Numbered from the stretch's first letter, positions 54,069-63,520 are shown. The stretch is 64,000 nucleotides of DNA from Serratia liquefaciens ATCC 27592 (GCF_000422085.1 NC_021741.1:1364001-1428000), one strand, 5' to 3'. Notes: generated from the sequence alone by a model not told the origin. A program made the numbers and translations.

Positions 54069-54692
54069 ATGTTGAAATTGTTGGGTAAGGCCTCGTCGAT
54101 CAATGTGCGCAAAGTATTGTGGACCAGCCATGAACTGGCGTTGCCGCTGACCAGAGAAGACTGGGGCAGTGGTTTTCGCTCCACGCAAACACCGGAGTTT
54201 TTGGCCCTCAACCCCAATGGCCTGGTGCCGGTATTGATTGACGGCGATCGGGTGCTGTGGGAATCCAACACGATTTGTCGTTACCTGGCGGGCCGGGAAG
54301 GGCGTCAGGATCTGTTGCCGACAGAACCGGGCGCACGGGCAGCGGTAGAAATGTGGATGGACTGGCAGGCCACCGATCTCAACAACGCCTGGCGCTATGT
54401 TTTCATGTCGCGAGTTCGCCAGGATGCCGCCTACCAGGATCAGGAGCGACTGGCAGCGGCGGAGCGGGAGTGGAACAGGTTAATGGGCATGCTCGAACAG
54501 CATTTGGCGCAGGGGAATGCTTATATTGCTGGCACGACCTTTAGCCTGGCGGATGTGGTCATTGGGCTGTCGCTCAATCGTTGGCTGATGACGCCTTTCT
54601 CGCGCCCGGATTACCCAGGGTTACAAGGGTATTTGCAACGGCTGCAACAGCGGCCGGGTTTCTTGCTGTATGGTGCCAACGGGTTGCCGTGA
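54069..54692 (+). CDS. Glutathione S-transferase
   Basis: 207 residues. Thioredoxin-like N-terminal domain with the glutathione-binding ESNTICRYLA, PNGLVPVL just before it (cis-Pro), and an all-helical C-terminal domain (FSLADVVIGLSLNRW). It conjugates or reduces electrophiles using glutathione. Coupled directly behind the DUF1127 gene and divergent from the MocR regulator. Confidence 0.9.
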   Translation: MLKLLGKASSINVRKVLWTSHELALPLTREDWGSGFRSTQTPEFLALNPNGLVPVLIDGDRVLWESNTICRYLAGREGRQDLLPTEPGARAAVEMWMDWQATDLNNAWRYVFMSRVRQDAAYQDQERLAAAEREWNRLMGMLEQHLAQGNAYIAGTTFSLADVVIGLSLNRWLMTPFSRPDYPGLQGYLQRLQQRPGFLLYGANGLP

Positions 54693-54930
54693 TATGAAAT
54701 AAAATATTCATTTTGGCCTGACATCTTTGGCCAGAAGACGCAGCGTACCCTCGAGGCTGCCTCGTTACATTCCCGTCTGCAAGGTTTCATGAACGGCATC
54801 ACGGATATGAGTTTTATTTTTCTCTTTGCTTGTTATTGAAATTTATATTTCATATAACCGTATCACAGACGGCGCGTTTCATTGGGTGGCGCGCTGACCA
54901 GATTACGGATACAGGCAACGGGAGAGGGTG

Positions 54931-56061
54931 ATGAAACAGGTACGCGTTGGTTTAATTGGCACCGGCTACATTGGGCGCTGCCACGCTATTGCTTATGCGC
55001 AGGCTGCCACGGTATTTCCACTGAAGGGGGAACTGGTGTTGGAAATGCTGGCGGAAGTGACGCCGGAGCTGGCGCAGCAGCGCGCTGCTGAATTTGGTTT
55101 CTCTCGTTCGACCGCCGACTGGCGCCAGCTGGTGGCCGATCCGGCTATTGATGTGGTGGATATCTGCGCGCCGAATTTCCTGCATAAGGAGATGGCGCTG
55201 GAAGCGATTCGCCACGGCAAACACGTTTATTCTGAAAAACCGCTGGCGTTGGACGCCAAAGACGCCGCTGAAATGGTGCAGGCCGCTCGCGCCAAGGGGG
55301 TTAAAACGCTGGTGGGTTTCAACTATATGAAGAACCCGACCAGCCAGCTGGCGCGCGAAATTATCGCCAATGGCGAGATTGGCGAAGTGGTGCATTTTTA
55401 CGGCACCCACAATGAAGATTATCTCGCCGATCCGCGTACGCCTATCGACTGGCACTGCCGCAAGGCCACGGCCGGGTTAGGCGCGCTGGGCGATTTGGCG
55501 GCGCATATTGTCAACATGGCGCATTACCTGGTGGGTGACATTGTGGCGGTCTCCGGCGATATGCAGACCATCATCAAACAGCGCCCGGATGCGAAAGACC
55601 CTACGCTGATGCATCAGGTTGAAAATGAGGATCAGGCCAGCGCGCTGGTGCGTTTTGCCGGTGGCGCCATGGGTACCATCGAGACTTCACGCATTGCCTG
55701 CGGGCGCAAGATGGGGCTGACCTACGTGGTCACCGGAACCAAGGGTACGTTAAGTTACACCCAGGAGCGAATGGCGGAGCTGAAGCTGTATCGTCACGAT
55801 GAGCCGGCGGAGCGCCAGGGGTTTAAAACGCTGCTGGTAGGCCCTAAGCATCCGGATTACGCCGCCTTCTGTATTAGCGCAGGGCACGGCATTGGTTTTA
55901 ACGATCAGAAAACGGTGGAGATCCGCGACCTGGTTAACGGCATTGCCGCCGGTGATCGCATGTGGCCTGACTTTGAAGAGGGCTGGAAAGTATCTTGCGT
56001 GCTGGATGCGATAGCCGCCTCCGCCGAACAGCGGCGCTGGCTGGAAATTAATCGCGATTAA
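54931..56061 (+). CDS. Gfo/Idh/MocA-family dehydrogenase
   Basis: 376 residues. Rossmann motif GLIGTGYIGRCHA at the N-terminus and the hallmark EKPLALD at about 100, then the C-terminal alpha/beta substrate domain (DWHCRKATAGLGALGDLAAHIVNM). These enzymes oxidise sugars or cyclitols with NAD(P). GGAGAGG precedes ATG 54931. A 12-bp hairpin (GCTATGACGCTC ... GAGCGTCATAGC, 56068-56100, no T run) follows. Confidence 0.9.
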   Translation: MKQVRVGLIGTGYIGRCHAIAYAQAATVFPLKGELVLEMLAEVTPELAQQRAAEFGFSRSTADWRQLVADPAIDVVDICAPNFLHKEMALEAIRHGKHVYSEKPLALDAKDAAEMVQAARAKGVKTLVGFNYMKNPTSQLAREIIANGEIGEVVHFYGTHNEDYLADPRTPIDWHCRKATAGLGALGDLAAHIVNMAHYLVGDIVAVSGDMQTIIKQRPDAKDPTLMHQVENEDQASALVRFAGGAMGTIETSRIACGRKMGLTYVVTGTKGTLSYTQERMAELKLYRHDEPAERQGFKTLLVGPKHPDYAAFCISAGHGIGFNDQKTVEIRDLVNGIAAGDRMWPDFEEGWKVSCVLDAIAASAEQRRWLEINRD

Positions 56062-56067
56062 CCCAGG

Positions 56068-56100
56068 GCTATGACGCTCACAACTTGAGAGCGTCATAGC
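56068..56100. terminator. Hairpin after the Gfo/Idh/MocA gene
   Basis: Perfect 12-bp stem with a 9-base loop 6 bp beyond the stop. No T tract follows, so it is a weak terminator candidate or an mRNA 3'-end stabiliser. Confidence 0.5.
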
Positions 56101-56108
56101 TTAACTGG

Positions 56109-56132
56109 CTAATAAGTTAATAAGTTAATAAG
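56109..56132. repeat. Tandem 8-bp AT-rich repeat
   Basis: CTAATAAG followed by two copies of TTAATAAG, between two convergent genes. Confidence 0.7.
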
Positions 56133-56171
56133 CTATTGGCTTGATAACTTGCTGCGGTGATAGCCTGCCAA

Positions 56172-58043
56172 TCAAAAAGCGAAGCAGGAACAACCGAATG
56201 CGCCCCAAAAGGCATTGTCGTCTGAAACAGGAATGCTGGAACGGCGGGCGACGTCATGCTGATGCGCGTGCACGCCGCAAGGGCCGCAACACTGGTGCGC
56301 CTGGCTCAGCACCCCGACGCGGGCCGCGGCTGAAGGAGGGGCAGAGCGATAATGCCCCGGCACCTGGGTCACCGGCGACCAGTCAGGCAGTACCGGAATT
56401 GCCGGCGGCGCCAGCGGTGAAAAACTGCCGGCGGCGTATACCACCTTGCCGTCCACCACCGTCATCACCGATTCAATCCCCTTGATCTGCTCCTCGGGTA
56501 TGCTGAAATAATCCTGCGACAGCACGGCCAGATCGGCTAACTGTCCGACCTTAATCTGTCCTTTTTTACCCTGTTCGGTTGAGAACCAGGCGCTGCCCTG
56601 GGTCCACAACATCAGGGCCGTTTCGCGATCCAATCGCGCACTGTCGTCGTACATCGCCATACCGCCAACGGTACGGCCGGACACCAGCCAATACAGCGCC
56701 GTCCACGGGTTATAACTGGCCACGCGGGTGGCGTCGGTGCCTAACCCTACCGGCAACTCGGCCGCCAGCATTTTTGCGACCGGCGGCGTCTGTTTGGCGG
56801 CTTCTTTGCCGTAGCGTTCGGCAAAGTATTCCCCCTGAAATGCCATGCGATGCTGTACGGCAATGCCGCCGCCCAGCGCTTTCACCCGCTCGATGTTACG
56901 TTCGGAGATGGTTTCCGCGTGGTCGAAGATCCAGTGCAGGCCGTTGAACGGAATATCGCGGTTCACCTTTTCGAACACGTTCAGCATGCGGCTGATGGAT
57001 TCGTCATAGGTGGCATGCAGGCGGAACGGCCAGCGGTGCTCGACCAGATGGCGCACTACGCGCTCGAGCTCGTCTTCCGTACCTTCCGGCAGATCCGGAC
57101 GCGGCTGGAGGAAATCCTCGAAGTCGGCGGCGGAGAACACCAACATTTCACCGGCACCGTTATGACGGTAAAAATCGGTGCCCTGACCGGGTTTCAGCAT
57201 GTCGGTCCACAGCTGGAAATCTTCCAGCTCCTGCTTCGGTCGCTGAGTGAACAGGTTATAGGCGATACGCAGAGTGAGTTGCTGCTTATCGTGCAGTTCG
57301 GAAATCACCTGATAGTCATCGGGGTAGTTCTGGAAGCCGCCGCCGGCGTCGATGGCGCTGGTCAGGCCCAGGCGATTGAGCTCGCGCATAAACTGGCGGG
57401 TGGAATTGACCTGTTGTTCAAGCGGCAGCTTGGGCCCTTTGGCCAGCGTGGCATACAGGATCATGGCATTAGGCTTGGCAATCAGCATGCCGGTTGGGTT
57501 GCCGTTGCCATCGCGCTGGATCTCACCCCCCGGCGGATTTGGCGTGTCTTTGGTGTAGCCCACCACTTTCAGCGCAGCTCGGTTGAGTAAAGCGCGATCG
57601 TACAGGTGCAGAATAAACACCGGGGTGTCCGGCGCCGCCTGATTGATTTCGTCCAGCGTTGGCATGCGGCGTTCCGCGAACTGGAATTCGGTCCAGCCGC
57701 CGACCACCCGCACCCATTGTGGGCTGGGGGTACGCAGTGCCTGCTCTTTCAGCATGCGCAGCGCATCGGCCAACGACGGCACGCCTTCCCAACGCAGCTC
57801 AAGATTGTAGTTCAGACCGCCGCGGATCAGGTGCAGGTGCGAGTCATTGAGGCCGGGGACGGCGGTGTGGCCGTGCAGGTCAATCACCTGAGTTTCAGGT
57901 CCTGCATGCTGCATAACGTCGTTTTCACTGCCGACGGCGAGGAATTTTCCGTCGCGGATAGCAACCGCCTGGGCGGTAGGCGCCTCGCGATCGACGGTGT
58001 GAAATTTACCGTTGGTGATAATCAGGGAAGCAGAGTTACTCAT
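56172..58043 (-). CDS. YtcJ-like amidohydrolase with Cys/His-rich tail
   Basis: 623 residues. Metal-binding HLH at 69-71 (LNDSHLHL), later histidines in LHATYDES and IFDHAET, and the final aspartate in GLGTDATRV, the amidohydrolase-3 (YtcJ) arrangement. The C-terminal 50 residues are odd: QAHQCCGPCGVHAHQHDVAR and a last GCSCFAF give six cysteines and several histidines outside the catalytic domain. First in the expected transcript are the YcaC-like and ABM genes, with this gene last. Substrate unknown. Confidence 0.85.
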   Translation of the reverse strand: MSNSASLIITNGKFHTVDREAPTAQAVAIRDGKFLAVGSENDVMQHAGPETQVIDLHGHTAVPGLNDSHLHLIRGGLNYNLELRWEGVPSLADALRMLKEQALRTPSPQWVRVVGGWTEFQFAERRMPTLDEINQAAPDTPVFILHLYDRALLNRAALKVVGYTKDTPNPPGGEIQRDGNGNPTGMLIAKPNAMILYATLAKGPKLPLEQQVNSTRQFMRELNRLGLTSAIDAGGGFQNYPDDYQVISELHDKQQLTLRIAYNLFTQRPKQELEDFQLWTDMLKPGQGTDFYRHNGAGEMLVFSAADFEDFLQPRPDLPEGTEDELERVVRHLVEHRWPFRLHATYDESISRMLNVFEKVNRDIPFNGLHWIFDHAETISERNIERVKALGGGIAVQHRMAFQGEYFAERYGKEAAKQTPPVAKMLAAELPVGLGTDATRVASYNPWTALYWLVSGRTVGGMAMYDDSARLDRETALMLWTQGSAWFSTEQGKKGQIKVGQLADLAVLSQDYFSIPEEQIKGIESVMTVVDGKVVYAAGSFSPLAPPAIPVLPDWSPVTQVPGHYRSAPPSAAARVGVLSQAHQCCGPCGVHAHQHDVARRSSIPVSDDNAFWGAFGCSCFAF

Positions 58044-58064
58044 AACGTTCTCCCGGCAGGCCGC

Positions 58065-58610
58065 CTAACGGCGGGTGAGCCATTGATGAAATATGCGTGT
58101 GACTATCGGCATCCAGAGGAAGACCACCAGGGCAACGACGGTGGCGTCATTAAGCAGGTGGCCGACCAGCGTGCCGTTCAACTGCGGCAACAGGTTTCCC
58201 CAAAACCAGGGCACCAGATTGGTGGACGGAAAAATCACCAGCAGGGTGATCAAAAATTGTTTCCACTTGGCGGGCTGGCGGGTATTGGCGCTCGGCGGCG
58301 TGAACCAGAATTCTGCGCCGGGCCGAATTTCAATGCTGTCGCTCTCCAGCAGCAGCGGCGAAACTTCCTCGATGTAGCGTTTGCGCAGCGGTGAATTCAC
58401 CCACTGGGACAGGTTGTCGAGGTTGTCAAAACGGACCAGTACGGTGTAGGCCTGCTCATGACCGGTGGGGCGGATCACGTTAACGCCCAGATGTCCGGCA
58501 AAGTTGGCGGCTTCGGGCATAATGCGCTTCAGCCAGGCCTCGTAGGCCGGTTCATGCCCCGGCGCCAAACGGTGAGTGATAACTAGCGTGACATGCTGCG
58601 GGTGGGCCAT
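58065..58610 (-). CDS. ABM-domain protein with C-terminal membrane segments
   Basis: 181 residues. An antibiotic-biosynthesis-monooxygenase ferredoxin-like fold at about 5-95 (VTLVITHRLAPGHEPAYEAWL, YTVLVRFDNLDNLSQWV) is fused to two hydrophobic segments (FLITLLVIFPSTNLVPWFWG and ATVVALVVFLWMPIVTRIF). The dimeric ABM domain would face the cytosol. It may act as a membrane-tethered monooxygenase or ligand carrier. Lies between the amidohydrolase and YcaC-like genes. Confidence 0.85.
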   Translation of the reverse strand: MAHPQHVTLVITHRLAPGHEPAYEAWLKRIMPEAANFAGHLGVNVIRPTGHEQAYTVLVRFDNLDNLSQWVNSPLRKRYIEEVSPLLLESDSIEIRPGAEFWFTPPSANTRQPAKWKQFLITLLVIFPSTNLVPWFWGNLLPQLNGTLVGHLLNDATVVALVVFLWMPIVTRIFHQWLTRR

Positions 58611-58655
58611 AGCACCGACTCCAGAAAACCCCGGCGACGCGGCCGGGGTTAAGGT

Positions 58656-59300
58656 TTATTTCGCCACCCGCGCCGGGGCGTGATGCACCATGGTGTAAGC
58701 GTAGTCAACGCCCATGCCGTAAGCACCGCTGTGTTCGCGCACCAGTTCCATAACTGCGTCGTAAGTCTCTTTGCGCGCCCAGTCGCGTTGATACTCCAAT
58801 AGCACCTGCTGCCAGGTTACCGGGATGGCACCGGCCTGCACCATACGGTCGATGGAACGCTCATGCGCATCCACCGAGGTACCACCGGAAGTGTCGGTGA
58901 CCACGTAAACTTCATAGCCTGCCTCGAGCGCCATCAGCGCCGGGAAAGTCAGACAGACTTCGGTCCACAGCGCGGAAATCACCAGCTTTTTGCGACCGGT
59001 GGCTTCAACGGCCTTTACGAAGGCTGCGTCTTCCCAGGAGTTCATCGAAGTGCGTTCAATCGGGGTGATTTCAGGGTGAACCGCCAACAGTTCTGGCCAG
59101 ATATAGCCGCTGAAACTTTCGGTTTCAACCGAGGTGAAAAGGGTGGGAACATTAAAAATCTTGCCGGCTTTCGCCAGACCGACCACGTTGTTTTTCAGCT
59201 GCTGGCGATCAATATTGGCCACGCCAAAAGACATTTGCGGCTGGTGGTCAATGAAAATCAGTGCAGAATTATCTTTATCAAGTAATTGAAACTTAGACAT
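58656..59300 (-). CDS. YcaC-like isochorismatase-family hydrolase
   Basis: 214 residues resembling E. coli YcaC: ALIFIDHQPQM (catalytic D), RTSMNSWEDAAFVKAVEATGRKKLVISALWTEVCLTFPAL (catalytic cysteine in TEVC), YEVYVVTDTSGG. It leads the likely operon with the ABM and amidohydrolase genes and is divergent from a LysR gene. Substrate unproven for the family. Confidence 0.88.
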   Translation of the reverse strand: MSKFQLLDKDNSALIFIDHQPQMSFGVANIDRQQLKNNVVGLAKAGKIFNVPTLFTSVETESFSGYIWPELLAVHPEITPIERTSMNSWEDAAFVKAVEATGRKKLVISALWTEVCLTFPALMALEAGYEVYVVTDTSGGTSVDAHERSIDRMVQAGAIPVTWQQVLLEYQRDWARKETYDAVMELVREHSGAYGMGVDYAYTMVHHAPARVAK

Positions 59301-59442
59301 TATTTACCTTCCCAGAAAGACTTAGGTTTAACAACGGGTGAATGTAACGTCGATAAACCGCATGGTAGGCAGGGGCTGATTTCAAAGATAGCGCAGAATT
59401 TTTGCCGTCTTGTTGAGTTTTTTTATACACGGAGAGGAAGCG

Positions 59443-60351
59443 ATGAGGTTAAACCTGGAGGCGTTATTGATTTTGGATGCGCTCGATCGGCATGGGTCAT
59501 TTGCGGCCGCCGCCGCCGTGCTGTTTAAAACACCTTCGGCGTTGAGCTATATGGTGCAAAAACTGGAGGGCGATCTCGACATCACCTTGCTCGATCGCTC
59601 AGGCCACCGCGCCAAATTCACCGATACCGGCAAGTTGATGTTGGAAAAGGGCCGGGTGCTATTGCGCGCCGCGCAGGATTTGGAGCAGCAGGCTCGCTAT
59701 GTGGAAAACGGCTGGGAAAGCGAGATCACTCTCGGTATCGATGCCTCGTTTCCTTTTGAGCGCCTGTTGCCGCTGATGGAAGAATTTTATCAGCAGAATC
59801 ACCATACCCGGCTGCGCGTTAGTCACGAGGTGTTGGCGGGATCCTGGGAGTCGCTGGTTTATGGTTGTGCGGATATTATTATTGGCGCGATTTGTGAACC
59901 CCCATCGCGGGTAGGCTATGCTTTTAGTCAGTTGGGTCGGTTGGACTACGTATTTGCCGTCGCGCCGCAACACCCGCTGGCGACAATGGCGGAGCCTTTG
60001 CCGAAGGCAGAGATCCGTCAGCACCGTGCGGTGGTGGTGCGTGATACCTCAAGGGTGAACGCACCGCAGAACCTGAATATTCTCGAGGAGCAGGACACCT
60101 TGACGGTATTCGGTTTCGACGCCAAGTTGCGGGCGCAGCTCAGCGGTCTCGGCTGTGGTTATTTGCCGCGTTATCGGGCTGAACCTTACCTGAAAAGTGG
60201 CGAGTTGGTCGCGAAAAACGTCGAATCTGAGCGCTGCAGCGACGTCGCTTATTTTGGCTGGCGTGAGAATAACGCCGGTTTGGCGTCCAAGTGGTGGCGT
60301 GAACGCTTGCAGCAGTGTGCCGATGCCGGGAGCCTGTACCCGGCATCTTGA
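59443..60351 (+). CDS. LysR-family transcriptional regulator
   Basis: 302 residues from ATG 59443, which has GGAGAGG upstream. HTH MRLNLEALLILDALDRHGSFAAAAAVLFKTPSALSYMVQKLE belongs to the YhaJ-like clade. Effector domain WESEITLGIDASFPFERLLPL. Divergent from the YcaC-like operon, which it probably regulates, with a 142-bp gap. Ligand unknown. Confidence 0.9.
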   Translation: MRLNLEALLILDALDRHGSFAAAAAVLFKTPSALSYMVQKLEGDLDITLLDRSGHRAKFTDTGKLMLEKGRVLLRAAQDLEQQARYVENGWESEITLGIDASFPFERLLPLMEEFYQQNHHTRLRVSHEVLAGSWESLVYGCADIIIGAICEPPSRVGYAFSQLGRLDYVFAVAPQHPLATMAEPLPKAEIRQHRAVVVRDTSRVNAPQNLNILEEQDTLTVFGFDAKLRAQLSGLGCGYLPRYRAEPYLKSGELVAKNVESERCSDVAYFGWRENNAGLASKWWRERLQQCADAGSLYPAS

Positions 60352-60386
60352 TGCCCCGCCATTGTGCGGAACGACAAGGATGCAGA

Positions 60387-60773
60387 ATGATGAAAACAGG
60401 GATGTGGCTTTTGGTAGCGTTGTTACCGTTGCTGGCCGGTTGTAATACGGACCACCGTTCCGAGGCTGCCGGGCTGGAGAAACCGATGTCTGCCGCGGCA
60501 TCGGTGCAGCCGCCGTCGGGCAACTACCCGGAAAGAATGCGTCGTGCCATTACGCAAGAAATGCCGACGCTCGGCAAATACAAATCCCAAACCTGTTCGA
60601 TCAGCATTCATCTGTTACCGGACGGCTCCCTGAAGGACTTCAAGGTACTGGCAGGCGATGCTGAGTTTTGCGCTGTAGCAAGTCAGGCAGTACAGCGCGC
60701 CAAACTGCCCAAAATGACCAGTCAGACCGAATACGCCTTATTCAACAGCTCGGTGCTGGATTTCGTTCCCTGA
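60387..60773 (+). CDS. Lipoprotein consisting of a TolA domain III-like fold
   Basis: 128 residues. Type II signal with lipobox LLAGC (lipidated C19), a roughly 35-residue linker, then residues 46-128 matching the periplasmic C-terminal domain of TolA (CSISIHLLPDGSLKDFKVLAGDAEFC, then AKLPKMTSQTEYALFNSSVLDF). The cysteine pair C70/C95 has the same 25-residue spacing as the disulfide in E. coli TolA. It lacks the TolA transmembrane anchor and long helical domain II. It may interact with TolB/Pal or with colicin/phage ligands of TolA. AAGGA precedes the start. Confidence 0.8.
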   Translation: MMKTGMWLLVALLPLLAGCNTDHRSEAAGLEKPMSAAASVQPPSGNYPERMRRAITQEMPTLGKYKSQTCSISIHLLPDGSLKDFKVLAGDAEFCAVASQAVQRAKLPKMTSQTEYALFNSSVLDFVP

Positions 60774-60824
60774 TGCCGATGGCTTACCGCATCGGATGCC
60801 GGGATGCGGTGAGCAAAATACCTG

Positions 60825-61250
60825 TTACAACATGCCCTTCTGCGCAAAGGTGATGCGGGTGGCCTCATTGAGGTCAAGTTCACCTAACTTGTCAGGCCTC
60901 ACCCAGGCCACTTCCTGAAACTCTTCATTGACGGTGATCTGACGATTGGCGCTGACACAATCGAAGATCAGATACAGCATATAGATAGGCTCTTGTGTCC
61001 CGTCAGGATATGTCTTGGTGCGGACATCATCTCTGAAAGTCCAGGGTGTCATCTGTGTGATCTGCAGCGCTTCGCCTAATTCTTCTCTGATCTCACGACG
61101 GAGCGCTTGCTCAATGGTCTCTCCCGGTTCCATGCCACCGCCGGACAATGCCCACTGGCCGGGAAAGACACCGCGGTCATCAGCCATTTTACAGAGTAAA
61201 TACTCGCCATTATTCTCAATGATTGGGCAGACAATGATCCGTTGACGCAT
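60825..61250 (-). CDS. nudI: NudI, pyrimidine nucleotide NUDIX phosphatase
   Basis: 141 residues with near-complete agreement to E. coli NudI as recalled: [39 protein letters not shown] and the NUDIX box ending RREIREELG, then [11 protein letters not shown] at the C-terminus. It hydrolyses pyrimidine (deoxy)nucleoside triphosphates such as dUTP and dTTP in vitro. Single gene, convergent with the TolA-like lipoprotein. Confidence 0.92.
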   Translation of the reverse strand: MRQRIIVCPIIENNGEYLLCKMADDRGVFPGQWALSGGGMEPGETIEQALRREIREELGEALQITQMTPWTFRDDVRTKTYPDGTQEPIYMLYLIFDCVSANRQITVNEEFQEVAWVRPDKLGELDLNEATRITFAQKGML

Positions 61251-61490
61251 GCAACCTCCTGATGTGACGAATTTTTATTGCTAACGTGGGCAAAGGCTTT
61301 TCGACTCGGATCTTACCAGCAATCGCTGCTGGCGGACGGCGTTGAATTCAATGAACGCGCGATAATGGGAGCGCCATCAATAAAAGCGGCATAAATAGCT
61401 GATTTTTAACTTTGCTTTACCGCTTTCGTTATTTTGAGCGCCTGCGCTGCTCGCAGATACTGAGGAAAATGACCCACAGCGAGCCGCCGC

Positions 61491-62558
61491 ATGTCCTCAA
61501 CCAAAAGCCACAGCCACTATTTGCATTCTGCACAACGCCTTTGGATCCAACAGCTTAACCAGCGCTGGTATTGGCGATGCGAGTTGCCGACCTGGGGCAT
61601 CATGGCGGCGGTGTACGGCGGCTGGTTTGGGGTGGTGCACTACTGGCAGTCGCTGGGACCCTGGCTTGGCACGCCGTTGCTGATTTTGTTGGCCACCTGG
61701 TATATGTCGTTGCAGCATGAGCTGATCCACGGCCATCCGACGCGGTGGCCCCGCATCAATCAACTCTTTGGCCTCTTGCCGCTGGCGGTGTGGTATCCCT
61801 ATGGGCTGTATCGCGATTCGCATATTCAGCATCACCGCAATGAACATCTGACCGACCCGCATGAAGATCCCGAAAGTTATTATTTCAGTCAGACACAGTG
61901 GCAGCGTTATCCCAGATTGTTTCCGCTGTTGGCCAAGGTGCGCAATACGCTTAGCGGGCGGATTGTGTTCGGTCCGGCGCTGGATATCGTCGCGACGGGG
62001 GTTAATGCGCTGAAAGCGATTGCCGCCGGTGAACTGCGCACGTTGGCGATGTGGTTGGTGCATCTGCTGCTGCTGGCGGCAGTGCTGGTTTGGCTGAAGC
62101 AACATGGCATTGGAACGGCGTTTTACCTGTTGGCGATCGGCTATCCAGCGCTGGCGCTGACCAAGATAAGATCGTTTTTTGAGCACCGCGCCGTTGAAGC
62201 TCCGCAGGCACGTTCTATTATTAATGAGGCGGCTTGGCCGTGGCGGCTGCTGTTTCTCAATCTGAACTATCATTTAGTTCACCATGATCTCCCCGGCTTG
62301 CCGTGGTACGGTTTAAGGGAGGTCTATCTGGCGGAGCGCGGTGCTTACCAGCAGCGCAGCCAGGGATTTGTGGTGCAGGGCTATGGCCAATGGGTCAGCG
62401 AATACGCTTTTACCCCGGTCGCCGTTGAGGTTCATCCGTTTAACGCCGGCGAGCCGCTAAAGGAAGTTCAGGGCGAAACCGAAGCCTGGCCGGCGGAGAC
62501 TTTTATCGTGCGATGGAAACGCGCGTCTCAGGATTTTCCAATCGATCTGGCCAAATAG
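61491..62558 (+). CDS. Membrane fatty acid desaturase
   Basis: 355 residues with several membrane segments and three histidine boxes of the di-iron desaturase family: HELIHGH (about 76), HIQHHRNEH (about 109) and a third, LVHHDLP near 263. It would insert double bonds in membrane lipid acyl chains or act on a related hydrocarbon, and an electron donor is needed from elsewhere. It sits 29 bp before osmF and may be transcribed with it or have its own terminator-less end. Confidence 0.85.
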   Translation: MSSTKSHSHYLHSAQRLWIQQLNQRWYWRCELPTWGIMAAVYGGWFGVVHYWQSLGPWLGTPLLILLATWYMSLQHELIHGHPTRWPRINQLFGLLPLAVWYPYGLYRDSHIQHHRNEHLTDPHEDPESYYFSQTQWQRYPRLFPLLAKVRNTLSGRIVFGPALDIVATGVNALKAIAAGELRTLAMWLVHLLLLAAVLVWLKQHGIGTAFYLLAIGYPALALTKIRSFFEHRAVEAPQARSIINEAAWPWRLLFLNLNYHLVHHDLPGLPWYGLREVYLAERGAYQQRSQGFVVQGYGQWVSEYAFTPVAVEVHPFNAGEPLKEVQGETEAWPAETFIVRWKRASQDFPIDLAK

Positions 62559-62587
62559 CCGGAAAATACACAACAAGAGGAAAAAGT

Positions 62588-63520
62588 ATGGCAATCACCC
62601 CATTACGTGGTCGCGTTTTCGCTTTGGCACTGGGTTTACTTGCCGCGAGTATCGGCGTGGCTCAGGCGGCCGATACGGTGCGCGTGGGCTCAAAAATCGA
62701 TACCGAAGGCTCGCTGCTGGGTAACATCATCGTGCAGGTGCTGGAGTCCAACGGCATCAAAACCACCAACAAATTACAGCTCGGTACCACCAAGGTGCTG
62801 CGCGGGGCGATCACCTCCGGCGAGATTGACATCTACCCGGAATACACCGGCAACGGCGCATTTTTCTTCTCCGATGAAAAAGATCCGGCGTGGAAGAACG
62901 CCCAGGCCGGTTTTGAGAAGGTCAAAAAACTCGATTACGACAAGAACAAAATTGTCTGGCTGGATGCTTCGCCGGCCAACAATACCTGGACTATTGCCAT
63001 CCGTCAGGACGTGGCGGACGCCAACCACCTGAAGACGCTGGCCGATCTGGGCAAATGGATCAACGGCGGCGGCAAGTTCAAACTGGCGGCCTCGGCGGAA
63101 TTTATCGAACGTCCGGACGCACTGCCGGCATTCCAGAATGCCTATGGCTTTAAGCTGAATCAGGATCAGCTGCTGTCGCTGGCTGGAGGGGACACGGCGG
63201 TGACCATTAAAGCGGCGGCGGAGCAAACCTCCGGCGTGAACGCGGCCATGGCTTACGGCACCGATGGCCCGGTGGCGGCCCTGGGTCTGCAAACGCTGGA
63301 AGACCCAAAAGGGGTGCAGCCGATTTACGCACCGGCACCGATCATTCGTGAAGCCGCGCTGAAACAGCACGCCAATATCGCCGAATTGCTGAAGCCGGTC
63401 TTTGCAACGCTGGACGGCCCGACGCTGCAAAAACTTAATGCGCAGATCGCGGTGGAAGGTCAGGATGCCAAACAGGTTGCGGCCGCTTATCTGAAAGAAA
63501 AAGGATTGGTTAAGGGATAG
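62588..63520 (+). CDS. osmF: OsmF-like glycine-betaine/osmolyte binding protein
   Basis: 310 residues. Signal peptide about 1-27 (ending VAQAA), then TVRVGSKIDTEGSLLGNII, an ABC binding protein of the YehZ/OsmF type (LGTTKVLRGAITSGEIDIYPEYTGNGAFFF and FKLAASAEFIERPDALPAFQ match E. coli OsmF). It is the periplasmic component of the YehZYXW low-affinity glycine-betaine transporter. AGAGGA precedes the ATG. It is followed by the permease yehY. Confidence 0.93.
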   Translation: MAITPLRGRVFALALGLLAASIGVAQAADTVRVGSKIDTEGSLLGNIIVQVLESNGIKTTNKLQLGTTKVLRGAITSGEIDIYPEYTGNGAFFFSDEKDPAWKNAQAGFEKVKKLDYDKNKIVWLDASPANNTWTIAIRQDVADANHLKTLADLGKWINGGGKFKLAASAEFIERPDALPAFQNAYGFKLNQDQLLSLAGGDTAVTIKAAAEQTSGVNAAMAYGTDGPVAALGLQTLEDPKGVQPIYAPAPIIREAALKQHANIAELLKPVFATLDGPTLQKLNAQIAVEGQDAKQVAAAYLKEKGLVKG

